A DNA stretch of 64,000 bases from Schistocerca nitens (taxonomy: Eukaryota > Arthropoda > Insecta > Orthoptera > Acrididae). Below are positions 54,901-64,000 of the stretch, piece by piece; the stretch's first letter is position 1, and the number at the start of each line of letters is the position of its first letter. The notes below the pieces were generated by a model. The model was not told the DNA's origin and ran no database searches. It saw only the letters and a list, made by a program, of their open reading frames with translations. The stretch covers positions 17,931,140 to 17,995,139 of the forward strand of contig NC_064623.1 of assembly GCF_023898315.1 (NCBI RefSeq). Direction: 5' to 3'. The position numbers were made by a program, and so were the translations under genes.

Positions 54901-56239
54901 CGAGGGGAGTTCAATAAGTAATGCAACACTTTTTTTTCTGAAACAGGGGTTGTTTTATTCAGCATTGAAATACACCAGGTTATTCCCCAATCTTTTAGCT
55001 ACACAACACTATTTTTCAACGTAATCTCAGTTCAATGCTACGACCTTACGCCACCTTGAAATGAGGGTCTGTATGCCTGCACGGTACCATTCCACTGGTC
55101 GATGTCGGAGCCAACGTCGTACTGCATCAATAACTTCTTCATTATCCGCGTAGTGCCTCCCACGGATTGCGTCCTTCATTGGGCGAAACGTATGGAAATC
55201 CGACGGTGCGAGATCGGGGCTGTAGGGTGCATGAGGAAGAACAGTCCACTGAAGTTTTGTGAGCTCCTCTCGGGTGCGAAGACTTGTGTGAGGTCTTGCG
55301 TTGTCATGAAGAAGGAGAAGTTCGTTCTGATTTTTGTGCCTACGAACACGCTGGAGTCGTTTCTTCAATTTCTCAAGAGTAGCACAATACACTTCAGAGT
55401 TGATCGTTTGACCATGGGGAAGGACATCGAACAGAATAACCCCTTCAGCGTCCCAGAAGACTGTAACCATGACTTTACCGGCTGAGGGTATGGCTTTAAA
55501 CTTTTTCTTGGTAGGGGAGTGGGTGTGGCGCCACTCCATTGATTGCCGTTTTGTTTCAGGTTCTAAGTGATGAACCCATGTTTCATCGCCTGTAACAATC
55601 TTTGACAAGAAATTGTCACCCTCAGCCACATGACGAGCAAGCAATTCCGCACAGATGGTTCTCCTTTGCTCTTTACGGTGTTCGGTTAGACAACGAGGGA
55701 CCCAGCGGGAACAAACCTTTGAATATCCCAACTGGTGAACAATTGTGACAGCACTACCAACAGAGATGTCACGTTGAGCACTGAGTTGTTTGATGGTGAT
55801 CCGTCGATCATCTCGAACGAGTGTGTTCGCACGCTCCGCCATTGCAGGAGTCACAGCTGTGCACGGCCGGCCCGCACGCGGGAGATCAGACAGTCTCGCT
55901 TGACCTTGCGGCGATGATGACACACGCTTTGCCCAACGACTCACCGTGCTTTTGTCCACTGCCAGATCACCGTAGACATTCTGCAAGCGCCTATGAATAT
56001 CTGAGATGCCCTGGTTTTCCGCCAAAAGAAACTCGATCACTGCCCGTAGTTTGCAACGCACATCCGTGACAGACGCCATTTTAACAGCTCCGTACAGCGC
56101 TGCCACCTGTCGGAAGTCAATGAAACTATACGAGACGAAGCGGGAATGTTTGAAAATATTCCACAAGAAATTTCCGGTTTTTTCAACCAAAATTGGCCGA
56201 GAAAAGAAATGTGTTGCATTACTTATTGAGCTGCCCTCG
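54901..56239 (-). mobile_element. Complete mariner transposon (DD34D)
   Basis: 1339-bp element with TA at 54899-54900 and 56240-56241. The TIRs (about 29 bp) begin CGAGGGGAGTTCAATAAGTA and CGAGGGCAGCTCAATAAGTA. The length and organisation are those of canonical mariner. Confidence 0.97.
55027..56079 (-). CDS. Mariner transposase (intact, 350 aa)
   Basis: Cut-and-paste transposase. The start is the ATG at 56079 (MASVTDVRCKLRAV), not the upstream in-frame ATG at 56190, because residues 1-60 from here align with the usual mariner N-terminus. The N-terminal HTH region is at about 8-56 (KSTVSRWAKRV). The linker contains the WVPR motif (126-129; WVPHEL in most mariners). The catalytic core has D165 (IVTGDETWVHH), D259 (LLHDNARPH) and D294 (YSPDLAPSDF), with exactly 34 residues between the last two. 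It ends at TGA 55027-55029. There is no stop or frameshift, and both TIRs and the TA duplications are present. The protein should be made if transcribed; activity is inferred. Confidence 0.95.
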   Translation of the reverse strand: MASVTDVRCKLRAVIEFLLAENQGISDIHRRLQNVYGDLAVDKSTVSRWAKRVSSSPQGQARLSDLPRAGRPCTAVTPAMAERANTLVRDDRRITIKQLSAQRDISVGSAVTIVHQLGYSKVCSRWVPRCLTEHRKEQRRTICAELLARHVAEGDNFLSKIVTGDETWVHHLEPETKRQSMEWRHTHSPTKKKFKAIPSAGKVMVTVFWDAEGVILFDVLPHGQTINSEVYCATLEKLKKRLQRVRRHKNQNELLLLHDNARPHTSLRTREELTKLQWTVLPHAPYSPDLAPSDFHTFRPMKDAIRGRHYADNEEVIDAVRRWLRHRPVEWYRAGIQTLISRWRKVVALN

Positions 56240-56241
56240 TA

Positions 56242-57213
56242 GCTGACCTGTGGAGCTTACCAAAGTAACGGAACAATGTGTGTGGAAGGCTCGGCGCCGC
56301 TGCAGTACGTTGCAGTGATTTGCTTTACAAGGAATGCCCAGGCGGTGGCACCGCTTACGCCATGATGTTGTCGGGTCGTCCTGTCACTCTCCTAGCACAC
56401 AGCGCTCACCGCCTATTAAACGTCTCCCTCGGGCAGCTGCCTGCCACTTGCAGCAAATCGCTCGTGCGGCCGGACTTCCACTAACTCTGCCGTTTCCCAG
56501 ATAACTCGCTTCACCTCCTGCCTAACCCCCCCCCCCCCCCCTGTTCCTTCGCAGCAGCTGCTGCTAGTTACCCCCACCTCAGCCACCATGCTTCCTCTCT
56601 CGCTCCACCATAGTCAATCCCCCCCTCCCTGCACCACCACCTCTTTCACATATCCCGCCAGAGATATTCGCCTGCAGCGCTCTCGTTATTAGTTTAATTA
56701 GCTCCCACCCGCTTCGCTAGTGTTTCACAGAATCTGCACACCGGCTATCACACGGGGAGCAAAGTTACTCACTGCTGGCGAAGCGCCACGGTATGTTCGA
56801 GGAGGATGGTGGGGAGGGGGAGGGGGAAGGTGGTAGAATTTATTGTTGCAGTGGGAGAAGTTAACTGGGCAGCACGGACTGCTAGGTACGTAACATACTG
56901 ACAATCATTTGTAAATTATATAAACACCTTGTGCAGCGTTTGTTTGCAATTGAAAGAGTGACCGTGATGCTTGAAATGTATTCGAGATATTTATTAATAA
57001 CATTATACAGCGTGATCGTAACTAAAAGTTTCGCTAATTGTCCCTGTACTATTTATTGTATGTGGACCCATCTTTACGGGAATGATATTCGGACTGTGCG
57101 CTGCAGGATTTGCGTTGTTGCTAGCGTTAGTGTCATGACTGGTACGGCAACGAACAGTGGAGACTAGAGCTGCGTTCTACCAATACTATATTCCGGTAGT
57201 TTTGCTACAATTA
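56242..57213. other. Unassigned interval with C-homopolymer
   Basis: A poly-C run at about 56526-56542, and CT-rich sequence at 56500-56660. No gene or known repeat. Confidence 0.45.
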
Positions 57214-57215
57214 TA

Positions 57216-58284
57216 CAGGGTGTTACAAAAAGTTACGACCAAACTTTCAGGAAACATTCCTCAAAATGGCTCTGAGCACTATGGGACTTAACAGCTCTGG
57301 TCGTCAGTCCCCTAAAACTTAGAACTACTTAAACCTAACTAACCTAAGGACATCACACACATCCATGCCCGAGGCAGGATTCGAACCTGCGACCGTAGCG
57401 GCCGCGCGGCTCCAGACTGTAGCGCCTAGAACCGCGAGACCACCGCGGGCGGCAAAACATTCCTCACACACAAAGAAAGAAAATATGGTATGTGGACAAT
57501 TGTCCGGAAACGCTTCATTTTATTACTTCTCTTCAAATCACATTAATCATGGAATGGAAACACACAGCAACAGAACGTACCAGCGTGACTTCAAACACTT
57601 TGTTACAGGAAATGTTCAAAATGTCCTCCGTTAGAGAGGATACATGCATCCAACCTCCGTCGCATGGAATCCCTGAAGCGCTGATGCAGCCCTGGAGAAT
57701 GGCGTATTGTATCACAGCCGTCCACAATACGGGCACGATGAGTCTCTACATTTGGTACCGGGGTTGCGTAGACAAGAGCTTTCAAATGCCCCCATAAATG
57801 AAAGTCAAGAGGGTTGAGGTCAGGAGAGCGTGGAGGCCACGGAATTGGTCCACCTCTACCAATCCATCGGTCACCGAATCTGTTGTTGAGAAGCGTACGA
57901 ACACTTCGACTGAAATGTGCAGGAGCTCCATCGTGCATGAACCACATGTTGTGGCGCACTTGTAAAGGCACATGTTACATTGAGCGTAGGTGGAAGAACA
58001 TGGGGCCCAATCAAGACATCACCAACAATGCCTGCGCAAACGTTCACAGAAAATCTCTGTTGATGACGTGATTGCACAATTGTGTACGGATTCTCGTCAG
58101 CCCATACATGTTGATTGTGAAAATTTACAATTTGATTACGTTGGAGGACATACTGACGAAACTAAAATGAGCTCCAACATGGAAATTAAGCGTTTCCGGA
58201 CACATGCCCACATAACATCTTTTCTTTATTTCTGTGTGAGGAATGTTTCCTGAAAGTTTGGACGTACCTTTTTGTAACATCCTG
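57216..58284 (-). mobile_element. DD41D mariner-like relic, internally deleted
   Basis: Minus-strand element with TA at 57214-57215 and 58285-58286. The ends read inward as CAGGGTGTTACAAAAAGTTA and CAGGATGTTACAAAAAGGTA, and similarity between them extends about 55 bp. Transposase remains: QHVWADENPYTIV and FSVNVCAGIVGDVLIGPHVL (about 58120-57985). A deletion near 57970 follows, then an open C-terminal stretch (57971-57603) with WFMHDGAPAHFSRSVRTLL and WPPRSPDLNPLDFHLWGHLK. There are 41 residues between the last two Asp residues (rosa-type spacing). The N-terminal HTH region is missing. A SINE-1 lies at 57264-57454. Confidence 0.9.
57264..57454 (-). mobile_element. SINE-1 copy inside DD41D mariner
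   Basis: Reverse-oriented SINE-1 flanked by AAACATTCCTCA at 57252-57263 and 57455-57466 (12 bp, perfect). Confidence 0.95.
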
Positions 58285-58968
58285 TATACTTTGATTAGCC
58301 AGGACATTACGATCGCCGAATTAATAACGATATAAACCCGTCCAGGCGATAGAGATGACTGCTAATCAGATACAAGCATGGAGCATCTATACGCAAGAGC
58401 CAGAAAACTGGTACGCCTACCTAATATCGAGTAGGATCTTCTATAGAACTCGGAAGTGCTGCAACAGAACGTGGCATAGACTCTACTAATGTCCGAAGCA
58501 GTGCTGGAGGAAACTGACACCATGTATCCTGCGTGGCTGTCCGTGAATCCGTGAGATTCTGAACAGCACGTTGCAAGCCATCCCAGATATGCTCAATAAT
58601 GTTCGTGTCTGAGGAGCTTCGTGGGCAGCGGAAGTATATTATCTCAGAAGAGTGTTCCTGAAGCCACCCTGTAACAATTCTGGACATTTGAGGTGTCGCA
58701 TTCTCCTGATGTAATTGCCAAAGTCCGTCGGAATGCACAGTGGACATACATGGATACAGGTGATCAGACAGGATGCTTACGTACACAGTCGTATCTAGAC
58801 GTATCACAGGTCCCATATCACTCCAACTGCACACTTCCCACACCATTACAGAGTCTCTACCTGTTTGAACAGTCCTATACTGACATGTACGGTCCATGGA
58901 TTCATGAGGTTGTCTCCATAAGAGTACACGTCAATCTGCTCGATACAATCTGAGACGATACTAGTCCG

Positions 58969-59168
58969 CCGGCTGGGGTGGCCGAACGGTTCTAGGCGCT
59001 ACAGTCTGGAGCCGCGCGGCCGCTACGGTCGCAGGTTAGAATCCTGCCTTGGGCATGGATGTGTGTGACGTCCTTAGGATAGTTAGGTTTAAGTAGTTCT
59101 AATTTCTAGGGGACTGATGACCGTAGAAGTTAAGTCCCTTAGTGCTCGGAGCCATTTGAACCATTTTT
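58969..59168 (+). mobile_element. SINE-1 copy inside Tc1-B
   Basis: Forward SINE-1. The flanks GATACTAGTCCG (58957-58968) and GAGACTCGTCCG (59169-59180) are a 12-bp TSD with two changes. Confidence 0.9.
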
Positions 59169-59736
59169 GAGACTCGTCCGACCAGGCAACATGTTTCCAG
59201 TCATCAACAGTCCAATGCCGGCGTTGACGGTCCAGGCGAGGCGTAAAGCTTTGTGTCGTGCAGTCAACAAGTGTAGTGATCAAGGGTACACGAGTGGGCC
59301 TTCGCCTGCGAAAGGCCATATCGATGATGTTTCGTTGAATGGTTCGCACGCTAACGCTTGTTGATAGCCCAGCATTGAAATCTGCAGCAATCTGCGGAAG
59401 GCTGGTACTTATCACGCTGAACGATTCTCTTCAGTCGTCTTTGGTCCCGTTCTTGCAGGATCTTTTTCAGGCCGCTGTAGTATCGAAGATCTGATGTTTT
59501 ACTGGATTCCTGATATTCGTGGTACACTCGTGAAATGGTCGTATGGGAAAATCTCCACTTCATCGCTACCTCGGAGATGCTGTGTACCATCGCACCGACT
59601 CTAACGTCACGTTCAAATTCACTTAAATATTGATAATCTGCCATTGTAGCAGCAGTAACCGATCTCTCAACTGCGCCAGACACTTGTTGTCTTGCCGATC
59701 GCAGCATGGTATTCTGCCTGTTTACATACCTCTCTC

Positions 59737-61349
59737 AACCGCTCGCTCACCGATAGATCTACCGAGCGAGGTGGCGCAGTGGTTAGACACTGGACTCGCA
59801 TTCGGGAGGACGACGGTTCAATCCCGCGTCCGGCCATCCTGATTTAGGTTTTCCGTGATTTCCCTAAATCACTCCAGGCAAATTCCGGGATGGTTCCTCT
59901 GAAAGGGCACGGCCGACTTCCTTCCCCATCCTTCCCTAATCCGATGAGACCGATGACCACGCTGTCTGGTCTCCTTCCCCAAAACCAACCAACCAACCAA
60001 CCGATAGATCTGTACCCACAGACTGGAAAATTGCGCAGGTCGCACCAGTGTTTAAGAAGGGTAATAGGAGTAATCCATCTAACTACAGACCTATATCATT
60101 GACGTCGGTTTGCAGTAGGGTTTTGGAGCATATACTGTATTCAACATTATGAATCACCTCGAAGGAACGATCTGTTGATACGTAATCAGTACGGTTTCAG
60201 AAAACATCGTTCTTGTGCAACGCAGCTAGCTCTTTATTCGCACGAAGTAATGTCCGCTATCGACAGGGGATCGCAAATTTATTCCGAATTTCTAGATTTC
60301 CGGAAAGCTTTTGACACCGTTCCTCACAAGCGACTTCTAATCAAGCTGCGGGCCTATGCGGTATCGTCTCAGTTGTGCGACTGGATTCGTGATTTCCTGT
60401 CAGGAAGGTCGCAGTTCGTAGTAACAGACGACAAATCATAGAGTAAAACTGAAGTGATGTGTTCCCCAGGGAAGTGTCCTGGGACCTCTGCTGTTCCTGA
60501 TCTATATAAATGACCTGGGTGACAATCTGAGCAGTTCTCTTAGGTTGTTCGCAGATGATGCTGTACTTTACCGTCTAGTAAGGTCATCCGAAGACCAGTA
60601 TCAGTTGCAAAGCGATTTAGATAAGATTGCTGTATGGTGTGGCAGGTGGCAGTTGACGCTAAATAACGAAAAGTGTGAGGTGATCCACATGTGTTCCAAA
60701 AGAAATCCTTTGGAATTCGATTACTCGGTAAATAGTACAATTCTCAAGGCTGTTAATTCAACTAAGTACCTGGGTGTTAAAATTACTAACAACTTCAGTT
60801 GGAAAGACCACATAGATAATATTGTGGGGAAAGCGAGCCAAAGGTTGCGTTTCATTGGCAGGACACTTAGAAGATGAAACAAGTGCACTAAAGAGACTCG
60901 TTCGTCCTCTGTTAGAGTATTGCTGCGCGGTGTGGGATCCTTACGAGGTGGGATTGACGGAGGACATCGAAAGGGTGCAAAAAAGGGCAGCTCGTTTTGC
61001 ATTATCACGTAATAGGGGAGAGAGTGTGACAGATATGATACGCGAGTTGGGATGGAAGTCATTAAAGCAAAGACGTTCTTCGTCGCGGCGAGATCTATTT
61101 ACGAAATTTCAGCCACCAACTTTCTCTTCCGAATGCGAAAATATTTTGTTGATCCCAACCTACATAGGTAGGAATGATCATGAAAATAAAATAAGAGAAA
61201 TCAGAGCTCGAAAAGAAAGGTTTAGGTGTTCGTTTTTCCCGCGCGCTGTTCGGGAGTGGGATGGTAGAGAGATAGTATGATTGTAGTTCGGTCAACCCTG
61301 TGCCAGACACTTAAATGTGAATTGCAGAGTAGTCATGTAGATGTAGATA
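59737..61349 (+). mobile_element. LINE-J, 5'-truncated, largely readable RT
   Basis: Jockey/CR1-like LINE inserted in Tc1-B. The best-preserved LINE-J RT in the window: NYRPISLTSVCSRVLEH, NQYGFRKHRSCATQLAL (60184), FLDFRKAFDTVPHKRLL (60289), SGRSQFVV, LFADDAVLYRLV (60545), NSTKYLGVKITNNFSWKDHI and LEYCCAVWDPYEVGL. The 3' end is TGTAGATGTAGAT. Lesions include a frameshift near 60150, a stop at 60439, a shifted GVPQG region, and a frameshift near 60875. It contains a SINE-2 near its 5' end. It lacks the endonuclease domain. Confidence 0.92.
59761..59999 (+). mobile_element. SINE-2 copy inside LINE-J
   Basis: Forward SINE-2 ending in CCAA repeats, flanked by ACCGATAGATCT at 59749-59760 and 60000-60011 (12 bp, perfect). 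Confidence 0.95.
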
Positions 61350-61394
61350 TTTGAATGAGCATGTCCATTCCAGTTTCTTCTGCGCTTCAGTGTA

Positions 61395-63305
61395 TTACCA
61401 GTGAGCGTGCTGTCCGTGCGTGGAATGCAGAAGCTCGATATCTATCTGAGTATGACCGAGGGCAGATTGTGATGGCCCGCAGACTCGGCACGAGCATTTC
61501 GGGTATTCGAGTAGTGCTGTGGGGAGTGTCCTCAACACGAGGAAAAACCGAGGTGAACCCGCGTCCAGACATCGTGGGGTGGGGCCACCTTTCTCGTTAC
61601 AGATGTGTCGGACGTCGTAGGCTGGGAAGACAGGTAAAACACGACAGGCGACGAACTGTGGCGGAACTAACGTTAGAATTTCATGCTGGGTGGAGTACAA
61701 GTGTGTCTGAACACACCGTGCACCGAACACTCCTAAAGATGGGCCTCTGTAGCCGACAACCCACGCATGTACCAATATTTACACCGCGACATCTTGAACT
61801 GTGACTAAAATGGCCACGTGGCCGTCGCCACTGGATGCTGGCGCAGTGTGAAAGTATTACATGGTCTGATGAATTCAGATACCTTCTTCATAATGCCGCT
61901 GGGAGGGCTGCGAATTCGTCTGCTTTTGTGGCAACAGCTCCTTGACACCTGTACTGCGGGACGGAGACAAGATGGAGTTGTAGCATTAGAAAATAGTTGC
62001 AGCATTAGAAAATTGCAGCGAAATCCAGGAAGATCTGCAACGGATAGGCACTTGGTGCAGGGAGTGGTAACTGACCCTTAACACAAACAAATGTAATGTA
62101 TTGCGAATACACAGAAAGAAGGATCCTTTATTGTATGATTATATGATAGCGGAACAAACACTGGTAGCAGTTACTTCTGTAAAACATCCGGGAGTGTGCG
62201 TGCGGAACGATTTGAAGTGGAACGATCATATAAAAGTAATTGCTGGTAAGGCAGGTGCCAGGTTGAGATTCATTGGGAGAGTCCTTAGAAAATGTAGTCC
62301 ATCAACAAAGGAGGTGGCTTGGAAAACACTCGTTCGACCTATACTTGAGTATTGCTCATCAGTTGGGATCAGTACCAGATCGGGTTGACGGAGGAGATAG
62401 AGAAGAACCAAAGAAGAGCGGCGCGTTTCGTCACGGGGTTATCTGGTAAGCGTGGTAGCGTTACGGAGATGTTTAGCAAACTCAAGTGGCAGACCCTGGA
62501 AGAGAGGCGCTCTGCATCGCGGTGTAGCTTGCTGTTGAGGTTTCGAGAGGATGCGTTTCTGGATGAGGTATCTAATATATTGCTTCCCCCTACTTATACC
62601 TCCCGAGGAGATCACGAATGTAAAATTAGAGAGATTCGAGGGCGCACGGAGGCTTTCCGGCAGTCGTTCTTCCCGCGAACCATACGCGACTGGAACAGAA
62701 AAGGGAGGTAATGACAGTGGCACGTAAAGTGCCCTCCGCCACAGACCGTCGCGTGGCTTGCGGAGTATAAATGTAGATGTAGATGTAGAGGTAGATGCGG
62801 CTCCATAATGCCCTGCGGAAAGGTCACGTGGGCACCCTTAGGTCCAGTGGAGTTCGTGCAAGTCAGCAAAACAGCAAAGGTGTATCGTACGCTGGTTTCA
62901 GACGACGTACACCCGTTCGTGACAAACATGTTTCCCGACGACAGTGACATTTTTCAGCAAGATAATGCGCCATGTCACAGGGTCTGGAATGTGATGGTGT
63001 GCTTCGAGGAAGACAGAGGCGAGTTCCAATTGATGCATTGCCCCTCGCTCCCATGTCGCCAGATCTCAGCTCATCTGAACAAATCTGGAGTGTGATTGAT
63101 CTTGGTGTCAGAGCTCATCGCCCCCCTCCCCGGAATTTACGGGAATTGAGTGGCTTGTGTGTGCATACGTGGTGTCAACTACCTCCAGTGACCTACCAAG
63201 GCCTCACTGCTTCCATGCCACCCGATGTGTCGCTGCTGTTACCCATGCCAAAGGCGGACATGCCGGCTGTTAGGTAGGTGGTCACGGTGTTGCGGTTGAT
63301 CAATA
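61395..63305 (+). mobile_element. Tc1-E relic, split by LINE-J
   Basis: Plus-strand Tc1-like relic. N-terminal part (61395 to about 61975): YLSEYDRGQIVMARRLGTS HTH, VGRRRLGRQVKHDRRRTVAE linker, HTVHRTLLKMGLCSR, then ITWSDEFRYLL (first Asp). Catalytic end (about 62798-63305): DIFQQDNAPCHRVWNVM (second Asp) and, one frame over, SPDLSSSEQIWSVI (Glu), to PPVTYQGLTASMP. Frameshifts and a stop are present and neither TIR was identified. A LINE-J copy separates the halves. Confidence 0.8.
61985..62797 (+). mobile_element. LINE-J second subfamily, 3' half
   Basis: 5'-truncated LINE inside Tc1-E. It encodes the RT thumb/C-terminal region: SVKHPGVCVRNDLKWNDHIK, RLRFIGRVLRKCSPSTKE, LVRPILEYCSS, then after one frameshift IGLTEEIEKNQRRAARFVTG and RQSFFPRTIRDWNRKGR with a stop. 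The 3' tail is ATGTAGATGTAGATGTAGAG (about 62771-62797). The protein differs from the 59737 copy throughout, so it is a different subfamily. Confidence 0.88.
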
Positions 63306-63548
63306 TAGATGACGCATTAAATGATGGGATTGCCGGTAGTGTTGGTAGAAGTTGTAGGGAAAGAAACTTAAATAAATGTTTGTTTTGCACTTAAATAGAA
63401 TTGCACATCGTTCAGTGTTAGTCCATTGTGTGTTCTATGTCCTTAAAAATATCAATTATGTTTTATGAGTAATAAAAATTTGTTTCTTATTTATTTATTT
63501 AGCATATGGCATCTACAGAGTAAAATCGCACACATACTATTACTTACA
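63306..63548. other. Unassigned interval
   Basis: AT-rich; nothing recognised. Confidence 0.5.
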
Positions 63549-64000
63549 AGGGAACCTCCCCATCGCACCCCCCCTCAGATTTAGTTATACGTTGGCACAA
63601 TGGATAGGCCTTGAAAAGCTGAACACAGATCAATCGAGAAAACAGGAAGAAGTTGTGTGGAACTATGAAAAAAATAAGCAGAATATACAAACTGAGTAGT
63701 CCATGTGCAAGACAGGCAACAAAAAGGATAATGTGACCACAGCAGCGCCGTGGTCCCGTGGTTAGCGTGAGCAGCTGCGGAACGAGAGGTCCTTAATTCA
63801 AGTCATCCCTCGAGTGAAAAGTTTAATTTTTATTTTCAGACAATTATTATCTGTCCGTCCGTCCGTCCGTCCGATGCGAGCTAACTGACATCCACAAGAA
63901 AACCTAAATCGGGCAAGGTAGAAGAATCTTTTTACCCATTCGCCAAGTGTACAAGTTAGTTGGGTCGACAACATATTCCTGTCATGTGACGCACATGCCG
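63549..64000 (+). mobile_element. Composite SINE-like repeat running off the window end
   Basis: It starts AAGGGAACCTCCCCATCGCA. It contains a tRNA-like head (63745-63815: GCCGTGGTCCCGTGGTTAGC, then TTCAAGTC), a TTTAATTTTTATTTTCAGAC spacer, and then sequence ending in GTGACGCACATGCCG. I recall a similar repeat in locust genomes, but that is memory, not a search. The right boundary lies outside the window. Confidence 0.7.
63851..63873. repeat. (TCCG)n microsatellite
   Basis: Five consecutive TCCG units inside the terminal composite repeat. Confidence 0.93.

Larger units (their letters stand above)
58392..61392 (-). mobile_element. Tc1-B element split by SINE-1 and LINE-J
   Basis: Minus-strand Tc1-B with both outer ends. 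The left terminus (TA at 58390-58391) is similar to CACTGAACAACC. The right terminus CTTCAGTG ends at 61392, before TA 61393-61394. Transposase pieces: 59707-59351 (MADYQYLSEFERDVRVGAM, then HTTISRVYHEYQE), DDWKHVAWSDESQ (first Asp intact here) at the SINE junction, and 58897-58421 with HQENATPQMSRIV (second Asp is Glu) and IIEHIWDGL. SINE-1 (58969-59168) and LINE-J (about 59737-61349) interrupt it; the sequence resumes ATTTGAATGAGCATG after the LINE tail. Confidence 0.87.

Overview
This window looks like intergenic DNA from a large, repeat-rich insect genome, most likely a grasshopper or locust (Orthoptera, Acrididae; the SINE repertoire resembles Schistocerca as I remember it, which I could not check by search). 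No convincing host gene was found. Nearly everything recognisable is a transposable element, and most elements are broken or nested in one another.

Content. (1) Tc1-like DNA transposons. Tc1-A has four full-length copies, each exactly 1422 bp with an uninterrupted 340-codon transposase (17588-19009 +, 24139-25560 -, 39364-40785 -, 51307-52728 +). Four older families (called B, C, D and E here) are present only as dead relics. (2) Mariner-like elements: a complete DD34D mariner with an open 350-codon transposase (54901-56239 -), two internally deleted relatives (25847-26514, 35659-36498), a fold-back copy (5019-5750), and three elements with long catalytic spacing (1200-2747, 29012-30553, 57216-58284). 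(3) Non-LTR retrotransposons: an almost full-length RTE/BovB-like LINE (LINE-R, 46416-49420 -) plus 3' fragments, Jockey/CR1-like LINEs (LINE-J), and older reverse transcriptase relics. (4) A decayed Ty3/gypsy pol relic (44380-45535 -). (5) At least six SINE types: several tRNA-derived families and one derived from 5S rRNA, many with clean target-site duplications (TSDs). (6) Fold-back palindromes, a diverged ~320-bp tandem repeat, and microsatellites.

Layout. 0-9 kb: SINEs, a 168-bp-TIR mariner, a fold-back mariner, and a Tc1-B relic holding three different SINEs. 9-16 kb: Tc1-C relics, a short RTE-like insertion, and a LINE-J relic with a perfect 126-bp tandem duplication. 16-20 kb: a nest in which Tc1-C holds LINE-J, which holds Tc1-A and a SINE. 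20-29 kb: tandem repeats, Tc1-B, Tc1-A, a mariner deletion derivative containing a hairpin SINE, and a large palindrome. 29-36 kb: mariner, LINE relics, and tRNA- and 5S-derived SINEs. 36-46 kb: Tc1-A, Tc1-D, gypsy and Tc1-B relics. 46-53 kb: LINE-R and Tc1-A. 53-64 kb: the intact mariner, a DD41D mariner, Tc1-B split by a LINE, Tc1-E split by another LINE, and a SINE-containing repeat at the window end.

Working logic. The elements form a layered record. Intact transposases (Tc1-A and the 54.9-kb mariner) are the youngest layer and are the only genes here likely to encode functional proteins. Deletion derivatives that share mariner ends could be moved by such enzymes. SINEs depend on LINE machinery supplied from elsewhere.
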